The notes under the pieces: model-generated
Told to the model about the DNA's origin: nothing
Database searches by the model: none
The model's input: only the letters and a program-made list of their open reading frames with translations
In this document: piece by piece, positions 37,341 through 46,049 of the stretch
How positions within the stretch are numbered: position 1 is the stretch's first letter
Layout: every line of letters starts with the position of its first letter
Position numbers and translations under genes: made by a program
NCBI GenBank assembly: GCA_964550855.1
Contig: CAZKBQ010000002.1
Coordinates: forward strand, 62,001-126,000
Source: JAGOBP01 sp964550855
Lineage (GTDB): Bacteria > Chloroflexota > Anaerolineae > Fen-1058
DNA: 64,000 nt
Direction: 5' to 3'

Positions 37341-39638
37341 ATGTCAAAATACATTGCTACTCGTGCCATTCGCGGGGCAAACGCCCTCGTTAACGAAACC
37401 GAAGCGATGCTGCAGAAGGCTCTCGCCGAGAAAGGGCCGGACTGCAAGGTCGCTTTTCCGAACACCGCTTACTATCTGCCGACGATCTACGGCATGACGG
37501 GCACGGCCGTCGAGACGCTGGGCCAGCTCAAGCCGATTCTGCAGCAGGCCCGATCGCTGCTGCATCCGCTGCCGTCGGGCAAACACTGGACGCCCTACCT
37601 GGGCGAGACGCTCGACAGCGGCATGGCGACTTTGTTGGCTGCCGAGACGCTGGAGGCCATTCGGTTTGTGTACGGCCTGCAGCCGGAACCGATGCCGGGC
37701 TTCAAACTGGCCGGTGGCACCTCGTTCACCAGCCCCGATATGGGCAACGGCGACGGCAAGCAGGGCACGGATGGCGGCCACCTCAACGGCCCGATCGATG
37801 ACATCCAACTGCGGTCGTGGGGCATTCAACTCGTCGATGGGCGCATGCCGGGCTTCGCGGCCATCGTCGGTTGCGCCAAGACCAACGAAGTCGCCGTGAA
37901 GATCGTTCGGGAGTTGCAGCGCCGCAACATCTTGTGTTTCCTGTCGGGCAACGTGAATGGTCGCAGCATCATCCATCAATTGAATGAAGAAGGCGTCGAA
38001 CTGGGTTATGATACGTACACTGTCCCGTTCGGTACCGACACACTGAGCGCGATCTATGCGTTGGGCTTCGCCACCCGATCGGCCCTCACGTTCGGCGGCA
38101 TGAAGGGCGGTATGCCGCGCGAGATTTTGCAATACAACAAAGATCGCGTGTTCGCCTTCGTGCTCGCGCTCGGCGAAGTGGACGATCTGAAATACGCGGC
38201 GGCCGCGGGCGCCATCAACTTCGGCTTCCCTGTCATCGCCGATACCATCATCCCCGAAATCCTGCCGACGGGCGTGACGACTTACGAGCACGTCGTGTCG
38301 ATGCCGTTCAACGAAATCCCGGGCAAGGACGATCTGGAGCGCGCCGAGGCGTTGGTGCAGAAGTGCATCGAAGTGCGCGGCGTCAAGGTGAAGGTTGCCA
38401 ACGTGCCGGTGCCCGTGCCCTACGGCTCGGCGTTTGAAGGCGAGGTGGTGCGCAAGAACGACATGCGCATCGAGTTCGGCGGCAAGCATTCGCGCTGCTT
38501 CGAGTATCTGACGATGCGCGATCTGGACGCCGTCACCGACGGCAAGATCGAGGTGGTGGGGCCGGGCATTGAGAATGTTCCGGCGCAGGGCCACATGGAT
38601 ATGGGCATCGTCATCGAGGTGGCGGGCCGCAAGATGCAGCAGGACTTTGAGCCGGTGCTGGAGCGGCAGGTGCACTACTTTGTCAACGGCGCGTCGGGCA
38701 TTCAGCACATCGGCCAGCGCGACATCGCCTGGATTCGCATCAGCAACGCCGCCGCCGATAAGGGCTTCAACTTAGAGCACTTCGGCAAGATTCTGCACGC
38801 GCGCTTCCACGCCGACTTCGGCGCGATTGTCGATAAGGTGCAGGTGACCATCTACACCGATCCGGCCAAGCACGCCGAATGGCTGGAGAAGGCGCGCGAA
38901 GCCTATGACTTCCGCAACAAACGCCTGGCCGACCTGACCGACGACAAGGTGGACGAGTTCTATTCGTGCACGCTGTGCCAGTCGTTTGCGCCCAATCATG
39001 TGTGCGTGGTCAGCCCGGAGCGCCTGGGCCTGTGCGGCGCGTACAACTGGCTCGACTGCAAGGCCTCGTACAGCATCAACCCGACCGGCCCCAACAAGCC
39101 GATCAAGCTGGGCAGCCCGATCGATTTGAAGAAAGGCTACTGGACCGGCACCAACGACTACGCCAAGATCGGTTCGCACGATGTGGTGCAGGAAGTGGCG
39201 ATGTACTCCATCATGGAGAATCCGATGACGGCCTGCGGCTGCTTCGAGTGCATCGTGATGCTGATCCCCGAAGCGAACGGCGTGATGGTGGTCAGCCGCG
39301 AGGATACCAGCATGACGCCGGCGGGCATGACGTTCTCCACGCTGGCCGGTGTGGCCGGCGGCGGGCAGCAAACGCCGGGTGTGATGGGCGTGGGCAAGTA
39401 TTACCTGATCAGCCCCAAGTTCATCTCGGCGGACGGCGGCTTCAAGCGCGTGGTGTGGATGAGCGGCACGCTGAAGGAGTCGATGGCCGAAGAGCTGAAG
39501 GCCGTCGCCATCCGCGAAGGCGATCCCGACCTCATCGACAAGATCGCCGACGACAAGCACGTGACGACGGTGGAAGAACTGCTGGCCTGGATGGAGGAAC
39601 ACAACCATCCGGCGCTGACGATGGATCCGATTTTCTGA
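37341..39638 (+). CDS. acsB: acetyl-CoA synthase (CODH/ACS alpha/beta subunit)
   Basis: Enzyme of 765 residues that joins CO, a corrinoid-bound methyl group and CoA into acetyl-CoA. The N-terminal third is the CooS-contact domain, as in bacterial-type AcsB. The A-cluster ligands are present: CTLCQSFAPNHVC at about residues 543-555, GLCGAYNW after it, and the CGC Ni-chelating motif in TACGCFEC at about residue 630. The ATG at 37341 follows AGGAGAGAAACC. The bacterial (not archaeal, truncated) form indicates an acetogen-like or Chloroflexota-type complex. The last 38 bases of the gene and the repeat after it are duplicated 165 bases downstream. Confidence 0.97.
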   Translation: MSKYIATRAIRGANALVNETEAMLQKALAEKGPDCKVAFPNTAYYLPTIYGMTGTAVETLGQLKPILQQARSLLHPLPSGKHWTPYLGETLDSGMATLLAAETLEAIRFVYGLQPEPMPGFKLAGGTSFTSPDMGNGDGKQGTDGGHLNGPIDDIQLRSWGIQLVDGRMPGFAAIVGCAKTNEVAVKIVRELQRRNILCFLSGNVNGRSIIHQLNEEGVELGYDTYTVPFGTDTLSAIYALGFATRSALTFGGMKGGMPREILQYNKDRVFAFVLALGEVDDLKYAAAAGAINFGFPVIADTIIPEILPTGVTTYEHVVSMPFNEIPGKDDLERAEALVQKCIEVRGVKVKVANVPVPVPYGSAFEGEVVRKNDMRIEFGGKHSRCFEYLTMRDLDAVTDGKIEVVGPGIENVPAQGHMDMGIVIEVAGRKMQQDFEPVLERQVHYFVNGASGIQHIGQRDIAWIRISNAAADKGFNLEHFGKILHARFHADFGAIVDKVQVTIYTDPAKHAEWLEKAREAYDFRNKRLADLTDDKVDEFYSCTLCQSFAPNHVCVVSPERLGLCGAYNWLDCKASYSINPTGPNKPIKLGSPIDLKKGYWTGTNDYAKIGSHDVVQEVAMYSIMENPMTACGCFECIVMLIPEANGVMVVSREDTSMTPAGMTFSTLAGVAGGGQQTPGVMGVGKYYLISPKFISADGGFKRVVWMSGTLKESMAEELKAVAIREGDPDLIDKIADDKHVTTVEELLAWMEEHNHPALTMDPIF

Positions 39639-39661
39639 TTGTAGATTGCAGATTGCAGATT
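39639..39661. repeat. AGATTGC-word repeat after acsB
   Basis: TTGTAGATTGCAGATTGCAG and a closing ATT directly follow the acsB stop. An identical block recurs at 39804 as part of the duplicated tail. Confidence 0.65.
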
Positions 39662-39764
39662 AAAGCCGGAGGCAGGACGCAGGAAACAAGTTGCGGGAAA
39701 GCGTCCTGTCTCCGGCGGATGCGAGGGTGGCTATCCGTTTATCCGATGTACATCGGTTGCCGTG

Positions 39765-39803
39765 CACAATCATCCGGCGCTGATGATGGGGCCGATTTTC
39801 TGA
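39765..39803 (+). pseudogene. duplicated 3' end of acsB
   Basis: The segment 39765-39843 repeats 39600-39678 at an offset of 165 bases with six mismatches in 79 bases. Its first 39 bases would code for NHPALMMGPIF and a stop, against NHPALTMDPIF in acsB. It has no start codon and is a relic of a tandem duplication, rearranged acsB or a recombination scar. Confidence 0.75.
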
Positions 39804-39930
39804 TTGTAGATTGCAGATTGCAGATTGAGGCCGGAGGCAGGACCTTCACAGATGCAAGATGTGCCCTGCCACTGGTTGTGGTTCGTGAAAGCGTCCATTT
39901 ATCGGCTATGGATCTGTTGTGAGGTGCTGC

Positions 39931-40404
39931 ATGGAATATCATAGCCTTGTTCGTGATTTTGCCGCTCGTACGCGAGCAAACCTAGATGTCTTGCGCGAAT
40001 TGCAGAGGTCTCAAAAAGAGATAGAAGTATACGAAGTTACTCAACTTGTCAATTCCATGCTTGGGTTGCTTGTATTTCCTGAATAGCGATATTTGAGTAG
40101 TATTCCTCAAATCCCTTTACACGAATTACTCGACCGAGGATGGCCGATCCCAAAGATTATCGGTGATTATCCTCAAGTGAAGGACTTGAGGGCGCTGATC
40201 AAATACCTGCGAAACGCGATTGCGCATTGCAATGTGCGATTTGTGAGTGATGAATCAAGGCAAATCACTGGCTTACAGGTATGGAATATCCCACCTCGCC
40301 GCGAAAACCCGAATTGGAAAGCCGAACTGAGTCTGACAGATATCGAGAAGATTACCGATAAGTTCATCCAACTGCTATTAGATGAAAACGAACCGACGGG
40401 TTGA
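39931..40404 (+). pseudogene. HEPN-family gene interrupted by an in-frame TAG
   Basis: One continuous frame of 158 codons starting MEYHSLVRDFAARTRANLDV, broken by a single TAG at 40084-40086 (codon 52); the frame continues directly with RYLSSIPQIPLHELLD. The distal part has the HEPN signature RNAIAH (Rx4-6H), and the whole resembles the pEK499-p136-like HEPN group, RNases of toxin or defence systems. Without the TAG the protein would be complete. Base composition is clearly AT-richer than neighbours and the gene splits acsB from the rest of the C1 cluster, both pointing to recent acquisition. A restart at the TTG at 40093 could give a 103-residue C-terminal piece with the active motif. Confidence 0.7.
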
Positions 40405-40517
40405 ATTAGGTAGCAAGGGCGGCAGACCTCGGAGAGTGTGATTGATTGGAAGCGGTGTCAACGAATAGGCAGCGAACACATGCGATGCAGTGCTCCTGTC
40501 AACGGATGGCGCAATCG

Positions 40518-40567
40518 TCATTCCCGCGAAGGCGGGAATCCAGAATCGCTGCTGCGCTCGGAATGAC
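40518..40567. repeat. dispersed repeat of the ATTCCCGC type
   Basis: ATTCCCGC GAAG GCGGGAAT (8-base perfect arms) followed by CCAGAATCGCTGCTGCGCTC and GGAATGACA. This is the widespread small palindromic element seen in many bacterial genomes. It lies between the HEPN relic and the CBS gene. Confidence 0.75.
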
Positions 40568-40634
40568 ACACTATGAGAACCATTGCATCTGCTCGTGCCC
40601 GCGCAGCGGCGAGCCGCAGGTGTTGCGTTAAATC

Positions 40635-41162
40635 ATGACTGAAGAAATCAACCTTTCCGAACGCAAACTCGTCCGCGACCTGATGACCGTCGGCGTGCCG
40701 ACGTGCCCACCGGGCACCCCTCTCGTCGATCTGGTGCGGCTGATGCTGGAGAAGAACTGGGAAGCCGTGGTCGTCCTCGACGGCGAGGAAGGCCATGCCA
40801 TCGGCTACGTGGGGCAGGACGAAATCGTCCAAGCCTATGAGCGCGACGATGCCCGCGCGCTCACCGCGGAGCAAGTGATGCGCGAAGGCGTGCCGCAGGT
40901 GCCCGCCGACATCCCGCTGACCGTCGCCGCGCAGATGATGCGCGATCAGCGCGTGCGCGCCTGCTGGATCATGCACAACGCCGGCGGCATCACTTACCCG
41001 GCGGCCATGATCACCTATCGGCATCTCATGCGACACCTCGCCGCTCAGCGCGAGGAGGATCTCAAAGACATGGGCATCGCGGCCGCGCGCAAAGCCCCGC
41101 TGGAGCAATTCATCGAGCGACGCGACGCGGCCAAACGGGCCGCCGAAAGCCGAAAGCGATAA
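40635..41162 (+). CDS. CBS-domain protein 1
   Basis: Cytosolic protein of 175 residues with a tandem CBS pair (about 10-65 and 80-140), the fold that binds adenosyl nucleotides. Typical segments are VRDLMTVGVPTCPPGTPLVD and AEQVMREGVPQVPADIPLTV. The C-terminal 35 residues are charged and helical. A second, different CBS-pair gene lies at 47556. Free-standing CBS proteins of this kind are thought to sense energy charge; in this cluster it could link ATP or SAM level to C1 metabolism, but this is inference. Confidence 0.85.
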   Translation: MTEEINLSERKLVRDLMTVGVPTCPPGTPLVDLVRLMLEKNWEAVVVLDGEEGHAIGYVGQDEIVQAYERDDARALTAEQVMREGVPQVPADIPLTVAAQMMRDQRVRACWIMHNAGGITYPAAMITYRHLMRHLAAQREEDLKDMGIAAARKAPLEQFIERRDAAKRAAESRKR

Positions 41163-41194
41163 ACTAACCGCGACCCTGCCACCCGGAGCGGGGC

Positions 41195-41258
41195 ACGAGA
41201 CGTGAAGGACGCAAAGTTCTTGCCAATTTTCTTCGTCTCTGCGGTTCACTCAGGAGTC
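41195..41258. repeat. GACGTGAAG/CTTCGTCTC partial hairpin before acsD
   Basis: ACGAGACGTGAAGGACGCAA is followed after a short loop by TTCTTCGTCTCTGCGGTTCA, a partial complement. It belongs by layout to the same class as the other gap hairpins but is less regular. Confidence 0.4.
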
Positions 41259-41262
41259 AACT

Positions 41263-42228
41263 ATGCCGATTGAAATTCCGAAGGACAAGTGGGCGGGAGC
41301 AGTCAAAACGATCACCCTCGGCGCGACGGCGGCCGACGGTGGCACCCGATCGAGCGTGGTGACGATCGGCGGCGAGCAGGCGCTGCCCTTCATGCACTTC
41401 GAGGCCGAGACACCGCACCGACCCGTCGTCGCGATCGAACTCAAAGATCGCAAGCCCGACGATTGGTCGCCGCTGCTGCTCGATGCCTGGGGCGATGCGA
41501 TGAACGAGCCGGCCGCGTGGGCCAAAGCCGCCGAAGCGGCAGGTGCTGATCTCTTGCAGATGACACTCAGCCTCACCACCGCCGATGGCTCGCCGAACAC
41601 CCCGGCGAACGCCGTGGCTGCCGTGAAGGCCGTGCTTGGCGCATCGGGTCTGCCGCTGATCGTCTTCGGGCCGGGGCAGGCCGATCTCGACAACGAATTG
41701 CTCGTGCCCGTCGCCGAAGCGACCAAGGGCGAACGCCTCGTCCTCGGCATCTGCGAGGACAAGAACTATCGCACCATCGTGGCGACGGCCATGGCCAACG
41801 GTCATCTCGTCACCGCGCGCACGGCGATGGACGTCAACCTTGCCAAGCAGCTCAACATCCTCATCAGCGACATGGGCCTGCCGCTCGATCGCATCATCAT
41901 GGATCCGACGACGGGCGCGCTGGGCTACGGCATCGAGTACGGCTTCTCGGTGATGGAGCGGCTGCGCATGGCCGCACTGCAGGGCGACGCGATGACGCAG
42001 CTGCCCATGATCGTCTGTGTCGGCGCGGAGACCTGGAAGACCAAAGAGGCCAAGGTCGGCGAAGGCGTCCCGGCGGCCTGGGGCGACTGGCGCGAGCGCG
42101 GCATCAACTGGGAAACGATGACGGCCATCACGTTGCTCGAATCAGGCGCAGACATCGTCGTGCTGCGGCATCCTGAGAGTGTGAAGCGCGTCAAAGCGGC
42201 CATCGCCGAACTCATGGTGGCGGCCTGA
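41263..42228 (+). CDS. acsD: corrinoid/iron-sulfur protein, small subunit (CODH/ACS delta)
   Basis: Subunit of 321 residues of the corrinoid iron-sulfur protein that carries the methyl group between AcsE and AcsB. It is a TIM-barrel-like protein of the CdhD/AcsD family, with recognisable segments FEAETPHRPVVAIELKDRKP, DLLQMTLSLTTADGSPNTPA and MDPTTGALGYGIEYGFSVME. AGGAGTCAACT precedes the ATG; the same AGGAGTCAA site precedes acsC. It pairs with AcsC, encoded 123 bases downstream beyond a hairpin. Confidence 0.95.
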   Translation: MPIEIPKDKWAGAVKTITLGATAADGGTRSSVVTIGGEQALPFMHFEAETPHRPVVAIELKDRKPDDWSPLLLDAWGDAMNEPAAWAKAAEAAGADLLQMTLSLTTADGSPNTPANAVAAVKAVLGASGLPLIVFGPGQADLDNELLVPVAEATKGERLVLGICEDKNYRTIVATAMANGHLVTARTAMDVNLAKQLNILISDMGLPLDRIIMDPTTGALGYGIEYGFSVMERLRMAALQGDAMTQLPMIVCVGAETWKTKEAKVGEGVPAAWGDWRERGINWETMTAITLLESGADIVVLRHPESVKRVKAAIAELMVAA

Positions 42229-42240
42229 GCGCAACAGATA

Positions 42241-42310
42241 ACCACAGAGCACACGGAGATCACAGAGTGCGCTTGGGTTCTTTCTCCGTGTCCTCGGTGA
42301 ACTCCGTGGT
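42241..42310. repeat. CACAGAG/CTCCGTG hairpin between acsD and acsC
   Basis: 27-base arms (42241-42267 and 42284-42310) built from CACAGAG/CACGGAG words, imperfectly complementary (several G-U or mismatched pairs). Confidence 0.65.
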
Positions 42311-42351
42311 GAACATCTTTGCGACAAACACGTATGTGAGGAGTCAAAACC

Positions 42352-43662
42352 ATGGCCTTAAGTGGCATTCAAATTTACAAGCTACTGCCGCAGACCAACT
42401 GCAAGGAATGCGGTTTCCCTACGTGCCTCGCCTTTGCGATGAAACTCGCCGCGAAGCAGGTGGAACTCTCGGCGTGTCCCTACGTCAGCGACGCCAGCAA
42501 AGCTCAGCTGGCCGAGAGCGCCGCGCCGCCCATGCGTCTCATCACCCTCAAGTCCGACGGGCACGAACTTAAGGTCGGCAACGAAGTGGTCCTGTTCCGC
42601 CACGAGAAGACCTTCTACAATCGCCCCGGCCTGTTCATCAAAGTGCGCGATGACGAAGACGTCAAAGCCAAGGTGACGCCGGCCGATCAATTTGCCGTGT
42701 CGTATGTCGGCATGGATTTGACGATCGATGGCTTCGCCGTGGAGTCAACGGGTGATGCCGATCGATTCGCCGCGGCGATCAAAGCCCTGCGCGAGATCAG
42801 CAAACGCCCGATCGTCCTCATCAGCCCCGACGCGAATGTGATCGCGGCCGGCCTCGACGTGCTCAACGGCGAAACGGCGCTGATCGCCGGCGCCAATGCG
42901 TCCAACTGGGAGGCGATGGCCGAGGTGGCGAAAGCCCACAAAGCCGCCCTCGTCGTCAGCGCCGACTCGATCGATGCGCTGGCCGATCTCACCGAGAAGA
43001 TCAAGGGCAAGGGCGTCGAAGATCTGGTGATCGATCCTGCCGCGAAAGGCCTGGGCCAGTTGTTGACGATCAGCACCCAACTGCGCCGCCTCGCCTTGAA
43101 GAAGAACGTCCGCTCGGTGGGATATCCGCTCTATGTCGCCGCGCACGACAGTGTCATGGCGACGCAGGCCATCGCCAAGTACGCGGGCTTCGTCGTGCTG
43201 GATGAATTCAAGGCCGAGACGGTCTATCCGTTGTTGGTCTTGCGCCAGAACATCTACACCGATCCGCAGAAGCCCATTCAGGTGCAGCCGGGCCTGTACG
43301 AGATCAACAATCCCAAGCCCGAATCGCCGGTGCTGGTCACGACCAACTTCAGCATCACCTACTTCAGCGTGGCCAACGAAGTGGAAAGCAGCGGTCTGCC
43401 CGCGTGGCTGCTGGTCACCGACGCGGAAGGCATGAGCGTGCTCACCGCGTGGGCGGCAGGCAAGTTCGACGCGGAGCGCATCGCGAAGGCGGTGAAGGGC
43501 TTCAACGTCGCGGACAAGATCAGCAACAAGCGGGTGGTACTGCCCGGTCACGTCGCGGTACTGTCGGGCGAACTGGAAGCGGAGCTGCCCGGCTGGGAGA
43601 TCAAGGTTGGGCCGCGCGAAGCGGTGGATATTCCCGGCTATTACAAGCAAGTATTGGTGTAA
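42352..43662 (+). CDS. acsC: corrinoid/iron-sulfur protein, large subunit (CODH/ACS gamma)
   Basis: Subunit of 436 residues. The N-terminal 4Fe-4S domain has Cys at residues 17, 20, 25 and 42 (NCKECGFPTC ... SACP), the cluster that reduces the cobalt for reactivation. A TIM barrel (about 70-320) and a C-terminal corrinoid-binding domain (about 325-436) follow, the latter with YKQ-type end segments. It binds methylcobamide and donates the methyl group to AcsB. TGAGGAGTCAAAACC precedes the ATG. Confidence 0.96.
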   Translation: MALSGIQIYKLLPQTNCKECGFPTCLAFAMKLAAKQVELSACPYVSDASKAQLAESAAPPMRLITLKSDGHELKVGNEVVLFRHEKTFYNRPGLFIKVRDDEDVKAKVTPADQFAVSYVGMDLTIDGFAVESTGDADRFAAAIKALREISKRPIVLISPDANVIAAGLDVLNGETALIAGANASNWEAMAEVAKAHKAALVVSADSIDALADLTEKIKGKGVEDLVIDPAAKGLGQLLTISTQLRRLALKKNVRSVGYPLYVAAHDSVMATQAIAKYAGFVVLDEFKAETVYPLLVLRQNIYTDPQKPIQVQPGLYEINNPKPESPVLVTTNFSITYFSVANEVESSGLPAWLLVTDAEGMSVLTAWAAGKFDAERIAKAVKGFNVADKISNKRVVLPGHVAVLSGELEAELPGWEIKVGPREAVDIPGYYKQVLV

Positions 43663-43665
43663 AGC

Positions 43666-43711
43666 GTAATCAGTAATGAGTAATGAGTAACCCGCAACCG
43701 TGCGGTTACTC
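43666..43711. repeat. GAGTAAT-word hairpin after acsC
   Basis: CAGTAATGAGTAATGAGTAA followed by GAGTAAC-C-CGCA, ACCG, TGCG-GTTACTC, which pairs with one bulged C. The same word recurs at 50785. Confidence 0.65.
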
Positions 43712-43733
43712 GTTGGTTAGATGGGAGGTCGCC

Positions 43734-43958
43734 ATGACGACCAATTCAATTCCGAAAGCTGTTCGGCCTGTCGATCAGGATCGCTGCGCCGACTGCCCGC
43801 CCGAGCGCGTGTGCGCGTGGGACTGCGAACAGGGGCGGGGCGTGCTGGAGATCATGATGGGCGAGGCGCTGGCCGAGCAGGCGCGCCGTGCCGCGCGAAC
43901 ACCGATCGGGCTGGACGCAGAGCCGATCGAGCGCGTGTTGTACGAGATCTATACGTGA
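43734..43958 (+). CDS. small cysteine-rich protein in the CODH/ACS cluster
   Basis: Protein of 74 residues with a compact cysteine block, RCADCPPERVCAWDCEQGRG (spacing CxxCx5CxxxC), followed by two helices (GVLEIMMGEALAEQARRAAR). Four cysteines in 13 residues could bind a 4Fe-4S cluster or zinc, although the spacing is not that of standard ferredoxins. The family is not recognised. The ATG at 43734 has GGGAGGTCGCC upstream. Its place between acsC and acsV suggests a role in electron transfer to, or assembly of, the corrinoid protein. Confidence 0.75.
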   Translation: MTTNSIPKAVRPVDQDRCADCPPERVCAWDCEQGRGVLEIMMGEALAEQARRAARTPIGLDAEPIERVLYEIYT

Positions 43959-44022
43959 TGAGTGAAAAGTGACGAGTGAAGGCACAATTATCACTCATCA
44001 CTCATCACTCATCACTCATCAC
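43955..44022. repeat. GTGATGAGTGA/TCACTCATCAC hairpin before acsV
   Basis: Arm 1 GTGATGAGTGAAAAGTGACG and on; arm 2 is four repeats of the complementary CACTCAT word. It ends five bases before the acsV ATG at 44028, leaving no visible Shine-Dalgarno. Confidence 0.75.
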
Positions 44023-44027
44023 TTCGC

Positions 44028-45962
44028 ATGGCCGATCATCTCGTTACTTTCAACCTGGATGACGTAGCGCTCAGCGCGCACTCGGCGCGCAAGCCGGTGC
44101 GTGTGCCGACGGGCACCCTGTTGACGGAGGCCGCGCACCAGGCCGGCATTGAGATCGCCCAGCCGTGCGGCGGGCAGGGGCGCTGTGGCCGCTGCGCCGT
44201 GCACGTCACGAGCGGCGATGTGCGCCGCCGCAGCACGCTGCGGCTGACAGCCGAGGACGTGGCCGCGGGCTACACGCTGGCCTGTCAGTCGGTGATCGAA
44301 GGCGATGTCAGCGTCACCGTGCCGCCGCAGGAAAAGATCGAACGGCGGCTGACGACCGAGCGGGTGGTGGCTGAAGTGCAGGTCCCGGCCGGTTACGATC
44401 ACCGGTCGATGCAGACCATCCGACGGGTGGCGTTGACGTTGACGCCGCCCTCGATGGATGATCAAACCGACGATTGGAGCCGCCTGACGACGGCCCTGCG
44501 TCAACAGGCCGGCGTCGAAGATGTCCATGTGTCGCTGCCGCTGCTGCGTCGGCTCGGCTCGATGCTGCGCGAAGCCGACTGGAACGTCACGGCGATTCTG
44601 GACTCGGCGTTTTGCATCCCCCACTGCGCGGCGCGCCTGATCGATCTGCGCGGTTCCGAAGCGCCGCTGTTCGGCCTGGCCATCGACATCGGCACGACGA
44701 CCGTCTCGTGCTGGCTGGTCGATCTGATCAGCGGCCGGGTGCTGGCGCAGGCGGCCGAATACAACGGCCAGATCGCGCGCGGCGAAGACGTGATCTCGCG
44801 CATCATCTATGCCAGCAAGAACGGCAGCGGCGCGGAGATGCAGACACTGGTGCTGGACACGATCAACTCGTTGATCGCGACGACGTGCGAGCGCGGCCGG
44901 GTCGATCCGGCCCATATCTACAAGGCGACGATCGCCGGCAACAGCACGATGATGCACCTGCTGCTGAACATCCCCGCGTCCAGCATCCGCCTGGCGCCGT
45001 TCGTCACCGCAATCAATCACGTGCCGCTGCTGACGGCGAGTGATTTGGGCTTGAAGATCAATCCCGAAGCCACGATCGATTGTCTGCCGGGCGTCGCCAG
45101 TTACGTGGGCGCAGACATCACAGCCGGCGTGTTGTCGTCGGGGCTGGCCGACGACGAGCTGTTGACGTTGTTCATGGATGTGGGCACCAACGGCGAGATT
45201 GTATTGGGCAACCGCGACTGGCTGGTGACCTGCGCCTGCTCGGCCGGGCCGGCGTTTGAGGGCGCCGGCGTGGTGGACGGCATGCGGGCCACGCGCGGCG
45301 CGATCGAAGAGGTGTGGATCAACAGCGCGACGCACGAGCCCACCTATCGCGTGATTGGCAACACGAAGCCGCGCGGCATCTGCGGCAGCGGCCTGATCTC
45401 GCTGCTGTCGGAGATGTTCGTCACCGGCGTGCTGGACAAAGGCGGCAATCTGAACACGCATCTTGACTCGCCGCGCATTCGATCAGGCGCGCACGGGTTG
45501 GAATATGTGGTGGCCTGGGCAAATGAGACGTGGCACGGCAAGGACATTGCCATCACCCACGTCGATATCGATAACCTGCTGCGCGCCAAAGCCGCCATCT
45601 ACGCCGGTTACACCGTGCTGGCCGATCGGGTGGGTGTGCCGCTCGAGAGCGTTGAGCGCTTCCTGATCGGCGGCTCGTTTGGCAAGTACATCAACGTCGA
45701 AAAGGCCGTGCAGATCGGCCTGCTGCCCGACATACCGTGGGAGCAATTCCAGTTCCTGGGCAACACGGCCGTCAAGGGCGCGTATCTGGCGTTGCTCGAT
45801 CGACAGCAGCGCGAGCGCATCGGCGAGATTGCGTCGCGCATGACCTACATCGAACTGTCGGCGGACAACACGTTCTACGAGGCGTTTACGTCGGCGCTGT
45901 TTCTGCCGCATACCGACCTGTCGAAGTTTCCATCGGTGGCCAGTGCACTCACCAAAACGTGA
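44028..45962 (+). CDS. acsV: corrinoid-activating ASKHA/ferredoxin protein (AcsV/RamA-type)
   Basis: Protein of 644 residues that reductively reactivates the cobalt of the corrinoid protein with ATP. The N-terminal 2Fe-2S ferredoxin domain has PCGGQGRCGRC (Cys 47, 53, 56) and a later LACQ (Cys 86). A linker domain leads to the ASKHA ATPase part (about 215-640) with GLAIDIGTTTVSCWLVDL, AGNSTMMHLLL, FMDVGTNGEIVLGNR, ACSAGPAFEGAG and FLIGGSFGKYINVEKA. This is the DUF4445 family that includes AcsV, RamA and RACE proteins. Position between acsC and acsE confirms the partner. Confidence 0.93.
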   Translation: MADHLVTFNLDDVALSAHSARKPVRVPTGTLLTEAAHQAGIEIAQPCGGQGRCGRCAVHVTSGDVRRRSTLRLTAEDVAAGYTLACQSVIEGDVSVTVPPQEKIERRLTTERVVAEVQVPAGYDHRSMQTIRRVALTLTPPSMDDQTDDWSRLTTALRQQAGVEDVHVSLPLLRRLGSMLREADWNVTAILDSAFCIPHCAARLIDLRGSEAPLFGLAIDIGTTTVSCWLVDLISGRVLAQAAEYNGQIARGEDVISRIIYASKNGSGAEMQTLVLDTINSLIATTCERGRVDPAHIYKATIAGNSTMMHLLLNIPASSIRLAPFVTAINHVPLLTASDLGLKINPEATIDCLPGVASYVGADITAGVLSSGLADDELLTLFMDVGTNGEIVLGNRDWLVTCACSAGPAFEGAGVVDGMRATRGAIEEVWINSATHEPTYRVIGNTKPRGICGSGLISLLSEMFVTGVLDKGGNLNTHLDSPRIRSGAHGLEYVVAWANETWHGKDIAITHVDIDNLLRAKAAIYAGYTVLADRVGVPLESVERFLIGGSFGKYINVEKAVQIGLLPDIPWEQFQFLGNTAVKGAYLALLDRQQRERIGEIASRMTYIELSADNTFYEAFTSALFLPHTDLSKFPSVASALTKT

Positions 45963-46030
45963 AACGTGAAATATAAAACGTAAAACGTGAAACGTAAAAC
46001 GCCTCTTACGTTTTACGCTTTGCGCTTTAC
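45957..46030. repeat. ACGTAAA/ACGTGAA-word hairpin before acsE
   Basis: AACGTGAAACGTGAAATATA and on, with perfect 9-base arms CGTAAAACG / CGTTTTACG around CCTCTTA. It begins at the acsV stop. The same word family is found at 27177 and 53122. Confidence 0.75.
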
Positions 46031-46049
46031 TCATTACGAAAGGACTCCC

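Noticed and set aside
11371..40086. Genetic code with reassigned TGA or TAG, suggested by in-frame stops in the helicase region and HEPN gene
   Set aside because: Both codons end many intact genes here (for example TAG for fumA and metVF, TGA for cooS, acsB and acsE), so the code is standard.
43955..44022. Repeated CACTCAT and similar words as a CRISPR array
   Set aside because: Units are 7-21 bases, directly adjacent or degenerate, and there are no spacers of constant length; no cas genes are present.
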